Below are positions 32,561-44,050 of a stretch of 46,556 bases of DNA, in pieces; positions within the stretch are counted from its first letter, which is position 1; each line of letters begins with the position of its first letter. The stretch is taken from the NCBI GenBank assembly GCA_000226015.1, contig JH154034.1:6069-52624 (forward strand). Direction: 5' to 3'. The DNA is from Mnemiopsis leidyi (taxonomy: Eukaryota > Ctenophora > Tentaculata > Lobata > Bolinopsidae). Under the pieces are notes generated by a model. The model saw only the letters and a program-made list of their open reading frames with translations. It was not told the DNA's origin and did not search any database. The position numbers and the translations under genes were made by a program.

Positions 32561-32810
32561 TTGGCGGTGTATTAGGATCTACCCCGACGTTCTATGCAAG
32601 ATCGGGGTTCGATTCCCAGATCCGCAAATTCTAGAGGAGTTTGCAAAGGCCATTTGCCTATGTGATCTTCTTCAATGGACTCAGCCCAATGACCAGATTA
32701 CCGCAATTGAAGGTTTAATAAGGAGGGTCTCCGTTGAAAGATCTAGAATCTTTCAGAAGCCCCTTCAGTATTACTGTAAAAGCCTGGGTACGGTGTTATA
32801 AATACAAATA
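32561..32810 (+). mobile_element. tRNA-derived SINE-like element
   Basis: The head has an exact RNA polymerase III B-box (GGTTCGATTCC, 32606-32616) and, 44 bases upstream, an A-box-like TGGCGGTGTATTAGG (32562-32576). The head ends in gatccgc like a tRNA acceptor strand. The acceptor and T stems are imperfect, so it is not a working tRNA gene. An unrelated body of about 180 bp follows and ends in a short repeated tail (aaatacaaatacaaatg). No target-site duplication was found. Internal promoter, tRNA-like head and simple-repeat tail are the usual SINE layout; the right boundary is approximate. Confidence 0.55.
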
Positions 32811-35246
32811 CAAATGTAAAATTCACCAAGGTAGTCTTTTCATTTTTTAGGGGGTTCACACATTCCATGCAATGGCATGTATCCAGAATCTTTCTATGTA
32901 GACTTGTATGGCATCCTGAATAGGATGTCAAATTAATTGAAGGACTTATGCATATTGTCAGGGAAAGAAATTTTAAAATTTGATTCCCTGTGAGAAACAA
33001 TTCATTAAATTTAAAACACAAAATTTGTATTTACAGCATTTAGTATAAAGCAAATCATAAATATCTAAATCTCGCTGCAAGATAAAGTATGGAACATGGG
33101 TTGACCCAGCATGGCTTTTTGACACACGGCGGGGCAAACACCTGCCCACCAGAAAACAGAATTTTTTTCTAAATATAAGCACGAAAAATGATGCCACACC
33201 TTATCTCCCAAACATCTAAAAAGCTTGAAGAATTCAAATAAATGACCTAAAATATGGATAATTAAATTTCTAATAAATGCTAATAAGGCTTTTGCTAGCT
33301 GCAGAGAGTTATGTTATTTTCTGAATAACTGACAGTACATTGCATCATCACTTCTCATCCTTTTAGTACAATGCTTTCACTACGATTTGAAACCTTCCCA
33401 CCACCATATGCATAATTTCCTTCAACTTTAAATTTTCTCTTAATCATTTTTAATGTGGTATTCACCTTAAAGTTGAGAAGATGCAGCGATCATATGCTTT
33501 TCTACGAAGGTGCTGCTCATTCTCCCCCACCTCATCTTCTTCTTTAAGGGGGCAGGACCAAGGCCCAATGGATGGGAGCGTAGCTCCCATTCACACCCCA
33601 AGGAAGTTGACCAGCCTTCCCCACCTCATCAAAAACTTCCATTCACAACCAATTTTCCCTAGACCTCTTGGGTTACCAATGGCCACCCTATAGTTTGACC
33701 ACATGAAGTGTGGTACCTGACCTGACCATTTCCTTCAGCTATTGGGTGACCCAGATCCCATTGCATAGTCCCAGTTTATGTGCATATCATAGATTTATGC
33801 AATAACATCATGCTGATACAGGATCACCTGCTGTACTGGTGTACATCATCTCGTGTATCATTAATAGGGCAGTACGGCATGCTTCGATAGGAAACAGTAG
33901 GTGTCATATATTGAAACGACTCTGAGATAGCAAGCTTTGACACATGCACATGACCCACAAATTTCTGAAATCTTTTGAAAAACTTGAAAAATTTTGGGGG
34001 AAAGGGAGTAGGCCTGCCAAATGAATTTGGTATAACCTCGCCAAGATGGCAGCATAGCATCTGCTGCTTAACAATTGTTTTTACTTACTGATACCTAACT
34101 AAGCAAACAAAGTTCATGGGAGGCCAAGGCTGTGATTTTTATGAGGTGGCTAATCCATGATTAGCCTCAAAATTACTGAAGGGATGAGTTTCACTTCCTA
34201 ACAATCCAGTCGAGTAGGGTAAAAAATTCCAGATATTTTGATTTTACATGTCAGTTGATTCCTAAGTCAGGTATTGGCAGTATTTTTTATTCAACACTGA
34301 CTTTACTTCGGTGTATCAAACAGCCATGTGGTTGCAGATGTAACCGGTCAATTACATGAGCAGAAGAATCTTAAGGCCAGCGACGGTTAAGGGAGTTTTT
34401 ACCATAGTGTATTCGCCCGAGGCTTTGCTACAACATGCGCAGCTACTCATTTAACCCTCAATTACGGTTCCCTGTTCATTTGGCTGAGTCGACCAGGGGG
34501 CGACATGGACCCAACGGAGTCCTTAGCAGAGGATCAAAGACGTTCGCCACATGGCTGGGCAGAACAGAGATTTGAAAACAGTATCTCCCGAATGAAAGTC
34601 CCCTGTTCTAAGCTCTGCGCCACTCAGTCACAAAAAGTCTAGTCTCAGTTATCATCATCCAGCTTTCTTTACCAGCCCTGCCAAAGCCTGGTTTTGGTAC
34701 ATATCATTGATCAGGATTACACAACTTTCGAAGTTGAATAAAACAAGTTTACCTTTTCATGGTCAGGTACTGTGTATAGACTATAGATTAAATCTCGGAT
34801 GCAAATCACCTGTACTTCAAGTAAAGGGGTCATTCATGTATGATATTCACTTTAAGGTTTCTTAGTGAATTTGGTATAATTTTCTTTTACTATGCCTACT
34901 AATTGTGTCTTGTCTACCAGTTTAGGATGCATAATGTGCACAATGAGAGATGAATGGAATTGCACCCATAGAACAGAAATACATCCCACCAAATAGTTAT
35001 AATAGTCCTGGATCATTTCAATTGAAACAGGTTTGTGTTACAGACTATTTTAATATACCATCTTTTCGATATGGATATTATTGTATCTGCAATATTATAT
35101 CATTCAGCTAATATTTTGTGATTTGCTGTAAATTAAATACGGGTTATTACAACTGACCATCAACAGGAGTTATTGGAAAGTCCGTGCGGTGGGGTATCTA
35201 CCCGCCCCCCACCCCACACCCCCAATGTAGGGGGCGTTCACTACAG

Positions 35247-38200
35247 CCCTGGACAGCATCCCCCAGTCCTCGCCTTCCAAGCCGCACTCGTTCCGGCTGC
35301 ATAATGGACATGTTCAGCGGCAGAATCACCCGGTAAGTGTAGTATTCTGTAGTTTTTGATTTATTCAACATCAAACTGCCTGATTGTTCCGTTACTAGTT
35401 GCAACTGTCGTTCCTGGCATCTGGCACCTTTTCTTATTTTTAACTCGACGTCTACTTGACGACATTTTTATTTATGAATAAAACCAATACGAATATACGA
35501 TGTACGTATCTATTTAATACCGTATCAGTTGAATCAGCAAGCAATTTCAAAGATATCAAGGCAGCTGTTGATGATATCTTTGATATCTTTTGAGTAAAAA
35601 AAGTTTCTACCAATGTTTAAACTCATCCTTATTTCAGGGTGGTTCTCAAGACATAAACCTGGACTTTGTCCGGCTCCCCTTCCAATTTTCTAGCGGAGGA
35701 CACCAGAGTAACCCCTCACAATCAGGGGGCAGCAGCGGTGGTGGAGGACCCGGTTACTTTTCCCAGTACACCGACGTTCGGCCGAGTTTTCCTGACGACA
35801 CCAAGAAAAACGTAATGGACTCGGCCCGTCAGACTCTTTTTGTGGAGAAACTGCTGCCGTATGTCAAGCAGTACGCATACACTTGGTTTCATCTCCAGGT
35901 ACGCATTGCTCATAATCTTGGCTCCGTCTTCTTTCTTCATGTACCAAGATCAGCGTGGCCTTGGAAGAGAAGTTCGGTGCGATTTCCGTATGATAGTGTA
36001 AATATGCTAATTAGTTCTTAAACCGTTTTTCGTTTCCGCACAAGGCGCATCCCTCTCCGAAAATGAAATAGTCACTTAAGGCTCAATTTAGTAGTTCAGT
36101 CAGAGTTATTTACAGTACTTAAAATTCTCTTCGCATTTCTACTCCCTGGCTTTTTCAGAGCTATCTTGAATAACAAACGTCAGGCTCGTAATGACTGAAA
36201 AATCTTGCATTATGAATTATTACATACCAGGTACGGCATATAGCCACTGGTAGTATGAAGTAGGTGTACTGGTCTCGCGATCGGTTATCAATCAAGGATT
36301 GTCGAATAACTTTAATCTGAATTTACTCCATACAAACTTTAATCTCGGTTGGCTCATTGTGCCCGAACATCATTGTCGTTGGGGCCGTGTATCGGTAATT
36401 CTAACATAGTTCCATCTGTCGTACTAAGGCCGAAAGTTCGTTTCTTTGCCAAGATTTCGCAATATCATTTCACCGTCACCACATTGCTTGAATTTCAAAA
36501 CATTTTACGCAAGACATTTTATGCTAAACATCTCCTGGCAAATCACGCACGCAATTTACCTCAAGGAATTATTCAACATGAATTTTCATGTTTTATAAAA
36601 ATGATAATTTTATCTCCGATTTTAGCAATCTCAGCTCGAGTTACTAAGGCAGCATATTACGACCGGCTAGCTCTGATAAAAAGAATTGCGTTATCTCTGA
36701 TAATTATGAACAGTTTCCAACTGCCGTGTAATTTGAGATCTTCCCAATCTTGACTTGTATTCCTTGCCAGGCCAAGAAGCGGAAATACTACAAGTCACAT
36801 GACCACAAGATGCCATTGCGGGAGGAGCAGCGATGTAAGAAAGACCTGAACGCGGAACCGCCCGATATCAAGCACAAGTGGGCCTCACGGCTCCTTGCCA
36901 AACTCCGCAAGGACATCAAGCCTGAATATCAGGACGAATTTGTAGACTCCATCATCAAGAACAAGCGAAGTAATGTGAGGTGCATCATCTCGAATCCCGA
37001 TCAGAAGGGGAAAATGAGGCGGATTGACTGCCTGAGACAAGCTGACAAGGTGAGATATTGTGTGTGATTGTTAGTATGATCTCATCATCTCAGATAATGT
37101 TAGGTTGGCGGTTACAGATTTTAATATGTAGAACCCGAATTTACCGTTCGTGTCTGAAACTCAATCCTGGTGTAAGGTATTTTACTTCAACGGGAGTGGT
37201 TTAACAAGATTAGCTAGCCGAGAGAAAATAATCTTGCAATCGGCTAACTGAACTGTTTAAAACGTGTTAGTCATATCCATTATAACAGCAAGTTGAGTTG
37301 GCATAGTTGGTTACTGGGTTGGAAACGAATTTCGGTTCCTTAACTAAAAGGGGTGGAGGTCAAGGAACTGACCTTGACTCGACACTCTGAAATCTCTTCC
37401 ATTGACTTAAGCCATTAAAATATTAAAATTTTCCTTATGGGCGTGGTCAAAATGGAAATTTTGATAATTTTAGAACACAATGGTCAAAAGATCGCCGCCC
37501 CCCATTTTTGATCGGTTTCTAAATAGAGGCTCTCGTACAAGAATCTCTGACAAACTGCTTTAATTTCTATTACCAATCAAGATCGCATTATTAAGAATCG
37601 TTTCGCACGTAAAATAATTCGTTAGAAAAACGTATATCTTTCCTCTCTTTATTCATTTAAGCATTAACCTTGCTGTGACGTAATGAATGGTAATGTAGTA
37701 CCTATCCCAGGTGTGGAGACTAGACCTGGTTATGGTGGTCCTGTTTAAAGCCTTTCCTCTCGAGTCTACTGACGGTGAACGACTCGGCAAGATGAAATGC
37801 TGCATGCACCCTTCCCTCTGCATCCAGCCAGCTCACATTACCATAACTATCCGAGAACTTGACTTTTACCTCGCCAACTTGCTGGAAAACAGGGGCCGGA
37901 AACTGGAGGACGAAAACGCGGAGGAGGACGAGGGGTCCAACGCGTTTGGAGTTTTCAAAATGAAGGACATTGACACGAATTTTAGAGCTCCAATAATGTT
38001 TTCTCAGTACACGCAAACAGAGGGGTATTACAACATGGAACAGGAAGAGTTGAGGATGGGGAACAAGAAGGTTAGACTAGACCACGAGGACGAAGAAGTC
38101 CGGGGGATCAACCCTCCGAGCAGGAGGACCTCTCCCACCGGGCTTCACGTCAACAAGAACAACATCAAGAACCCCACACCCGTCATGATCTACCCCATTA

Positions 38201-39132
38201 ACGGCAACGTCGTCACGTCAGGACCAAGCAGCCCGAGAAACTTGTCAGGAGATCTGATAACGCTCAGTGACACTCCTACTTCTCAGTCTACACGTCCTAT
38301 CGGATCTAGACTCGTCACTCCTAGTCCCTATGGAAACGCCTTTAACTTAGCTCCCGGCCAGTACGCCTTGCAATCAAGGGAACCTTCCAACGGGAACAGA
38401 CTGGGCACTGAAATCTTCAACGCAATAACTGCCAGCTCCGACCACCCTGCCAGCTCGCACCAGTCTGAGATCAAGTACATCCAGACCAACTACACGGAAC
38501 GTTCTTCTTACTCCGGTAATGACAGGGAACAGTCGGCAGGACTCGTTAACTTTGTCGAGACGAGAGAGTTCGGCGAGGATGTGGCGAAACCTGCCATCAC
38601 CAAGAGTGAGGGGTCCCCCAAGAGCGCTGCCATGTCCAAACCCCAGTGTTCCATCGCTAACATCACCAGACCCAAGGGCGATTTTCTCGTCAGCGGCTCC
38701 TCGTCGTTTAAACCTCTCAGCAGCGTATCTGTCTCCCAAAACGACCCCAACATCCACGAGAAGATAATGAAGACCTTGAGAAACAGTTCGCCCTTCAACA
38801 TCCTGGGTCAGATGGGGAGCGGCTCGAGACACAGTTCCACCTCCACCACACCCCGCAGTACTCCTCTCCACCTCCTCATGCCGAACCCCTGGCAACACCG
38901 CGGTGACGGAGACGACAATATGGACGACGCCGTCAACGCCGTTAACATCGCCAACCTGGCGCCGGAGGACATAAGCGAGGAGCGGCTGTACAACATGGTT
39001 GTGATGAACACGACTCCCGTGATCACCCCCATCCCGACTCCGATCCCGACCCGTCCCCAGTCCCGGGTTCACTCCCCCACTAACAGTGCCTTTACCCCCA
39101 CCTCAAACAGCAACAAGGTCAAACCAGGCTGA
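35247..39132 (+). CDS. Nuclear Factor I family transcription factor (CTF/NFI)
   Basis: Site-specific DNA-binding transcription factor acting in the nucleus as a dimer on TTGGC(N5)GCCAA sites (family knowledge). Exons: 35247-35332 (tentative), 35638-35898, 36771-37049, 37711-39132, all phase 0 at shared borders. The DNA-binding domain reads almost as in other animals: [106 protein letters not shown]. The last exon (473 residues) carries the domain end, then a Ser/Pro/Thr-rich tail ([19 protein letters not shown]) of the transactivation type. The N-terminus ahead of the domain (Gly/Ser-rich, [14 protein letters not shown]) is unlike the short MYSPLCLTQ-type start of vertebrate NFI. No initiator ATG is visible, so a 5' exon is missing. 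AATAAA lies at 39264-39269. Confidence 0.93.
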
Positions 39133-42127
39133 GGATTTTGTGCTATTACGTTTATGTTTTGTATCACGCTAGTTCTCGTAGTTGTGGATTGTGTGTTGGA
39201 GGAAAAACGAAGGAACGTAGATAGACAGTATGTTCGGCCCTATCCAGGCCTCTCTTTAGCCCAAATAAAGGACCAACAAATTTCATATGAATAAGATATG
39301 TTTAGAATTTCGTGTGTAAATAATGCAGAGTTCTCCAGTCCTACTTTTGTCCAAGGTAGTGGCAAGGAGCCTTATCGAGATGAGTCGTGAGATTGAAAAA
39401 TAAATCGCTGTAGCGTGCATGTCAATAGAATTTTGATATTTGTGAGGCTAACATACTGGCTCAGAGTAAGAATTGTTATCAAAATAAAAAGTTTCATTTT
39501 ACCAAGACTTCATAGTTTTGTCTGATAATGTGTTCGATGACACTTGAGTTTTTCTTGAACCAGTGATTATATAAAGCAACACGATGAGACGCCATGTAAC
39601 GCTGTGTATGTCTGTACACGCCTGCTTGTTATCTATTTTACTCACGATCGTCTCATCTGGGCGTGACAAATGAAATGGAAGAGCTCTGCGTTTTGTTTGC
39701 ATATTATTCTTGATAGATGGTGTTTTTTATGTTAATTTATGTACATAGCGATTAAAACGATTGATGGCATGATATATGCGTTTGGAGACAAAATTTTGTT
39801 TAACTACTGGGCGGAGCGAAAGATCTTATATACTGAGCATGTCATAAAATTTGAGACCATGTATTTGTATTTTATAAAATGCTTTTTTTGTAGTTTGGTT
39901 GAAAGGATTATGTAGTTGCCGATCGTAGCAATGATTCATATCGCTAAAATGATTATTGAAACAGCTGAGCTCGCATAGATTTGAGAGCATAAAATTGAAT
40001 TATCATATTCACTCTGATCTGTAATTACGACTACTTAGTGCTTTAAAGACAGGAATAACGGAGTTTTCGATTTTATCCATATTATGTTTTGTTACAGTCA
40101 AAAGTGATGAGATAATATGTATTTTTGGGAAAATATTTTGATCCGTTGAGTTTGGCAAGGGCTAAACATCATGAGAATTTGGTTGGCCAAAAATCGTTGA
40201 ACTTCATTCTCGCCTCGCTATAAAATGACGTTTGTCGTTGTACCCCACAAATGATCTACGATTTTGGCCTCAACTCAATCTTATGATGAACGTTGATTTT
40301 CTCTGATATATGATATAATCTCTGATTATTACGCCGAGCTTTTTGCTTATAAACTTGATGAATGACGATGTTTTTCGATCCATCGGTTTTAGTAACTACG
40401 TGGCCTGACACTTTTCTCGCCGGCACATTTTATACCTCCTCAAAACGATAATGCTGGACGTAAACTTAGGAAATGAAAACACTTTTTGATAAGCGGTGCT
40501 GAACCGAAGTTGTTTTAGTCCGTAAAACTGTCTTCTGTACCAACTGATTTTATAATCTGGGTTTTATAAGTTTTATTGGGTAGTTCTAAGAGATGAAGAA
40601 AGAGGGGGATAGTGCTGCAAACACATCACCAAGCCTCCACCATGCAAGAGGGCGGTTTCACCGCGATGACTGTCCTGATTAATAGGTTCTGTGTGTTTAC
40701 TTAATAACTATACAATATACATGCTCTCTTCAAGAGCAAGACCAGGTCGGGCCAGCTCTGTGAGGTATAATCGTCCCTCAAGTTGGATCAGTTCCAACAC
40801 TTCAAATCAAATTGTAAGTTTAGTATTACAGGATGAGCTCATGCAGTGATACTCGGCATTCCTGACGGAGCCTCGAGGGCTGCATCAATTTATGGAAATA
40901 ATTAAGGTGAGGAATATTACAACAATCGTCCAGTTGACGGTCTAGCTCTGGCTAGATTGACTGAGGATTAGATTCAGTAGAGTCCTATATTGAGGTTTAA
41001 TGGAGCTGAAGTTTACTGAATAGCTTTTAGCTAGCTGTTTTAATCTGACTGGAAGGAAATTTTGATATAATATCTCCATTTAACGCCGTAAATTTTATTC
41101 CAAGTAAATTTTCATCCTTAGTAAATCTGGATTGAAACATTGCAGCAAACCAAGTTTATTACATATAATGGAAGAAAATGTGCATGAAAGGCTGTTTAAA
41201 TCCTTAATTCATTCCTTTACTCAAGCCAAAATTTAACCTTCTGAAACCTAATCTACTCCATGAAAGTGAATATCCACGAAATATCCTCAGAGCTGGCTAG
41301 AACTGTCTGGTAAATTGTAGATATGATTTGTGTACAATAATTGTACTCTCCTCATGTACTGAGATACGAGGTTCATACTAAAGAGTTGCCGCACAGCTCA
41401 ATGAGCTGACACACACACACGCACTTATGAAGTGTTCCTAGAATAGAAGGTGTTTGTTTGCACACTCACACAAATACACACAGCAGCACACACATTACAA
41501 GATCATGTGTACTTGCAGTGCAATGTGTGTACATTTACAGGCAGCAGCAATGTGCGTGGGTCAATGTTTGTGTTCATATATCTTTCTTTGACCAAGAATA
41601 ATATTGCGATATACTGTGTTTCACTGATATTTCAAACTATACCATAAACCATAATTGTCTAAACTATTGTGCACGTGCGGCTGGACTTACTCAGTGTACG
41701 TACATACATCCCAAAGTCATCCCGAAATAGGTGGAGTATTTCTCTGCTCTTTTCGCCCGCCCGACTAATAGGTAACACCTTGCCGTCAGTTCTATAGCGT
41801 TAAGTACGTGCCCGATAACTTAAGGTCTCTGAAAGTATCGCAACCAATTTTTATACCATATTGGGGGCTCTCCTCCATTGTTGGAGTTTCGCTCCTGCAC
41901 ATACCCATTTATTTATCCTCTCAAAATCTCCCAACCAATCTGCAAGTTTAGAAATTTATTACACAAGCTGCGCAAACTCGAACTGATTTGTTATCATCAT
42001 CTGCCCTTAGAAAAAAAGTTTGAATTTCCATTTTCTGTAGTAAATTTTATCATGTCGCAAAAATACAATTCAATTTGTTCAAATGCAACACCTGTACCCG
42101 AACTAATAATACTAACTTTAGGGAGAC
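39133..42127. other. 3' flank of NFI and spacer, no gene recognised
   Basis: AT-rich sequence. Polyadenylation signals for NFI are at 39264-39269 and 39398-39403. A short CA-rich tract lies at 41411-41423 with scattered CA repeats to 41495. Open frames at 41450-41647 and 41878-42342 have no motif. No promoter for the next gene could be defined. Confidence 0.6.
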
Positions 42128-44050
42128 ATGGGCGACTGGATAGATGCCTACATGAAAATGTTCATGATAACACCTCATCCCTCTCCAAAGTACAAAACCC
42201 TGTCACCCACTTCTTATCACCAACACAAGACACAGACTCCTCTAAAGGACCAAACCATGCCACCGTCACCCACTACACATCACCCACATACCACACAGAC
42301 TCTCTCCCACCTCAGTGTATCACGAATTGCGCCACTAATTAGCGGACAGCAAAGCATCCCACAGCCATCTCCACAACCCTCGTCACGGAATGATTTTCGT
42401 TCTAACCCGCAGCGAGATAAATCTTTTGATGTCTTGAGGGATAAATTGCAGCAGATTTATTGTAAAGAAAACACTGTAACAGTTCATAGGTCTGCAGAGC
42501 TAACTCCTGGCAATTTTAAACGTGGAAGTAATAACATTTCTAACAGCAACAGTAGCGTACCAAACTTAGATCGAACAAAGTCCAGATCTTGGAGTGTGAC
42601 TTCCTTCGGCAGTAAGGAGAGCGAAGAAGCGTATGTTTCCGGAATGTTAAAGGGTTACGAGAGAGGGATGAAAATTAGTGGTGCGCCTGCTGATCAAGCC
42701 AGCTCTAAAGCAGTATCCAAGAGAGACTCCTGCTCGCAAGTTTCTGGAGTCGAGATCCAGGTTGATGAAGATGACACGGAGAAAAGTTATGTGGCAACGT
42801 CACAGCCTGAGAGAAACACTCCGGCTGGAGGAGCATTCCTCTTCCCGGGGATCGTCAAGAGTCAGAGTAAACGAGACCGACTAGAAAAGTGTCTACTCAG
42901 GAACGAGTCACGTTTGAAGATGAAAGATAAGTTGGGGTGTGCTCGCTCTGCTAAGATGCACGCTGCTCTGGAAAGGAATCCCGGCTTTCTGGAACGTCTA
43001 AGTCAGGTGATGGAGAGGAAACACCGTGATTCCATGGATAACACGGGGGCCAAGTCCTTCACCGCAATGTCACACAACGAACGTGCTGATCTGCTTTCTG
43101 ATATCTACAATCCAGTTTTTCAAGAAAAGCTCGAGGCTATGATCAAGAGTTTGATGAAAGACAAGTCGTTGTACGAGAATCTCCCGACCATGCAACTACC
43201 CTCCCTGCCTGCCTTCTCTCCAGCCTGCAGTGAGAAGGAGAGCATCGACTTGGGTAAGATACTGGCGTTGTCTGATGATATTCAGAACATGGTGGAATAT
43301 TGGCGGACCCACAGCCTACTCTCGTTGAACAGTGGGAACATAAATTCTGGAAGATGTACTGCACGTAGCAGTGTGGTTGTTCCTACAAAAACTGTCGACA
43401 TAGATCAAGTTACTCTCGAAGAAAAAGGCAGCCAAAATGCGGACTCATTGGAGTCAGAAAAACAATCCTCTGATTTAAACTCGCACGGATCGAGTGAAAC
43501 GTCAATTGGAGAAAGTGAAACATCAACCATGACGAGCGTGAGTGATGAACCAGAAATCTCTTCAGAAGAAGAAGATTCGAGAACACAAAGATCTGACATA
43601 CTGAAACATCTGGAGGTGGGTCAGATCACGAAGTTAGCAACCAGCTCCGGCAACCTCGTCACATATGACATTGTCTGCATGACAACACCTGGCCTCATTG
43701 TGGAAAAGTGCTGGTTGTATTGGAAAGTTGTAGCGATTGTAGCACTGAGCAGTACAGAGCGCGACGGCCGAGTTCAGGTCGGAGATATTCTGTTCGAAAT
43801 TGATGGTAGGTCACTGAGAGGGGAGGATAAGAGTACGGTGAGACAGATATTGAGCACTTATCACAGTGGTAGAATAATTCACCTAACCCTTCTCAAGAGA
43901 TCACATAAGCCTGATAACACGGGGAAACGATTACTCACTACACGGAGCATTGCTCGGTTCGGTTCAAAATGTCAGTTCCTGGTTGATGACGAAATTCGAT
44001 ATTCTACTCGATTTAGATCTGCTCTTGAGGCCAGAGATTTTAAGCAATGA
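42128..44050 (+). CDS. protein with low-complexity N-terminus and divergent C-terminal PDZ-like domain
   Basis: Single open frame of 640 residues from the ATG at 42128. A TACTAAC branch-point-like sequence and AG (42112-42120) just upstream suggest the start codon sits in an exon preceded by a 5' UTR intron. Residues 1-100 are Pro/Ser/Thr/His-rich. A basic and helical middle (about 250-390) includes KCLLRNESRLKMKDKLG, ERNPGFLERLSQVMERKHR and NPVFQEKLEAMIKSLMKD. An acidic Ser/Glu stretch (ISSEEEDS) precedes a PDZ-like domain at about 495-591, recognised from DGRVQVGDILFEIDGRSLRG, the STVRQIL helix and the IIHLTLLKR last strand. The carboxylate-binding loop is degenerate (TPGLIVE in place of GLGF). 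A scaffold role is inferred. Middle region and family are unrecognised. AATAAA lies at about 44765. Confidence 0.75.
   Translation: MGDWIDAYMKMFMITPHPSPKYKTLSPTSYHQHKTQTPLKDQTMPPSPTTHHPHTTQTLSHLSVSRIAPLISGQQSIPQPSPQPSSRNDFRSNPQRDKSFDVLRDKLQQIYCKENTVTVHRSAELTPGNFKRGSNNISNSNSSVPNLDRTKSRSWSVTSFGSKESEEAYVSGMLKGYERGMKISGAPADQASSKAVSKRDSCSQVSGVEIQVDEDDTEKSYVATSQPERNTPAGGAFLFPGIVKSQSKRDRLEKCLLRNESRLKMKDKLGCARSAKMHAALERNPGFLERLSQVMERKHRDSMDNTGAKSFTAMSHNERADLLSDIYNPVFQEKLEAMIKSLMKDKSLYENLPTMQLPSLPAFSPACSEKESIDLGKILALSDDIQNMVEYWRTHSLLSLNSGNINSGRCTARSSVVVPTKTVDIDQVTLEEKGSQNADSLESEKQSSDLNSHGSSETSIGESETSTMTSVSDEPEISSEEEDSRTQRSDILKHLEVGQITKLATSSGNLVTYDIVCMTTPGLIVEKCWLYWKVVAIVALSSTERDGRVQVGDILFEIDGRSLRGEDKSTVRQILSTYHSGRIIHLTLLKRSHKPDNTGKRLLTTRSIARFGSKCQFLVDDEIRYSTRFRSALEARDFKQ

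Larger units (their letters stand above)
28499..35246. other. intergenic region without recognised protein genes
   Basis: 6.7 kb between the laminin start and the first supported NFI exon. It holds the hairpin-repeat cluster (30340-31555), a 34-bp tandem repeat (30597-30664) and the SINE-like element (about 32561-32810). Several open frames of 60-100 codons have no motif, no coding-like composition, or lie in the repeats, and are left out. Upstream NFI exons and promoters may lie here but could not be identified. Confidence 0.6.

Noticed and set aside
32563-32626. Functional tRNA gene
   Set aside because: The B-box is exact, but the acceptor and T stems have mismatches and no normal anticodon arm forms. 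A SINE head fits better.
36349-36753. 134-codon plus-strand frame in the second NFI intron
   Set aside because: It lies wholly inside an intron between two firmly placed exons, has no domain or signal, and runs into the acceptor region.
38374-39072. 232-codon minus-strand frame opposite the NFI last exon
   Set aside because: Antisense shadow of the NFI tail; its Val/Gly/Arg-rich composition is the complement of the Pro/Ser/Thr codons.
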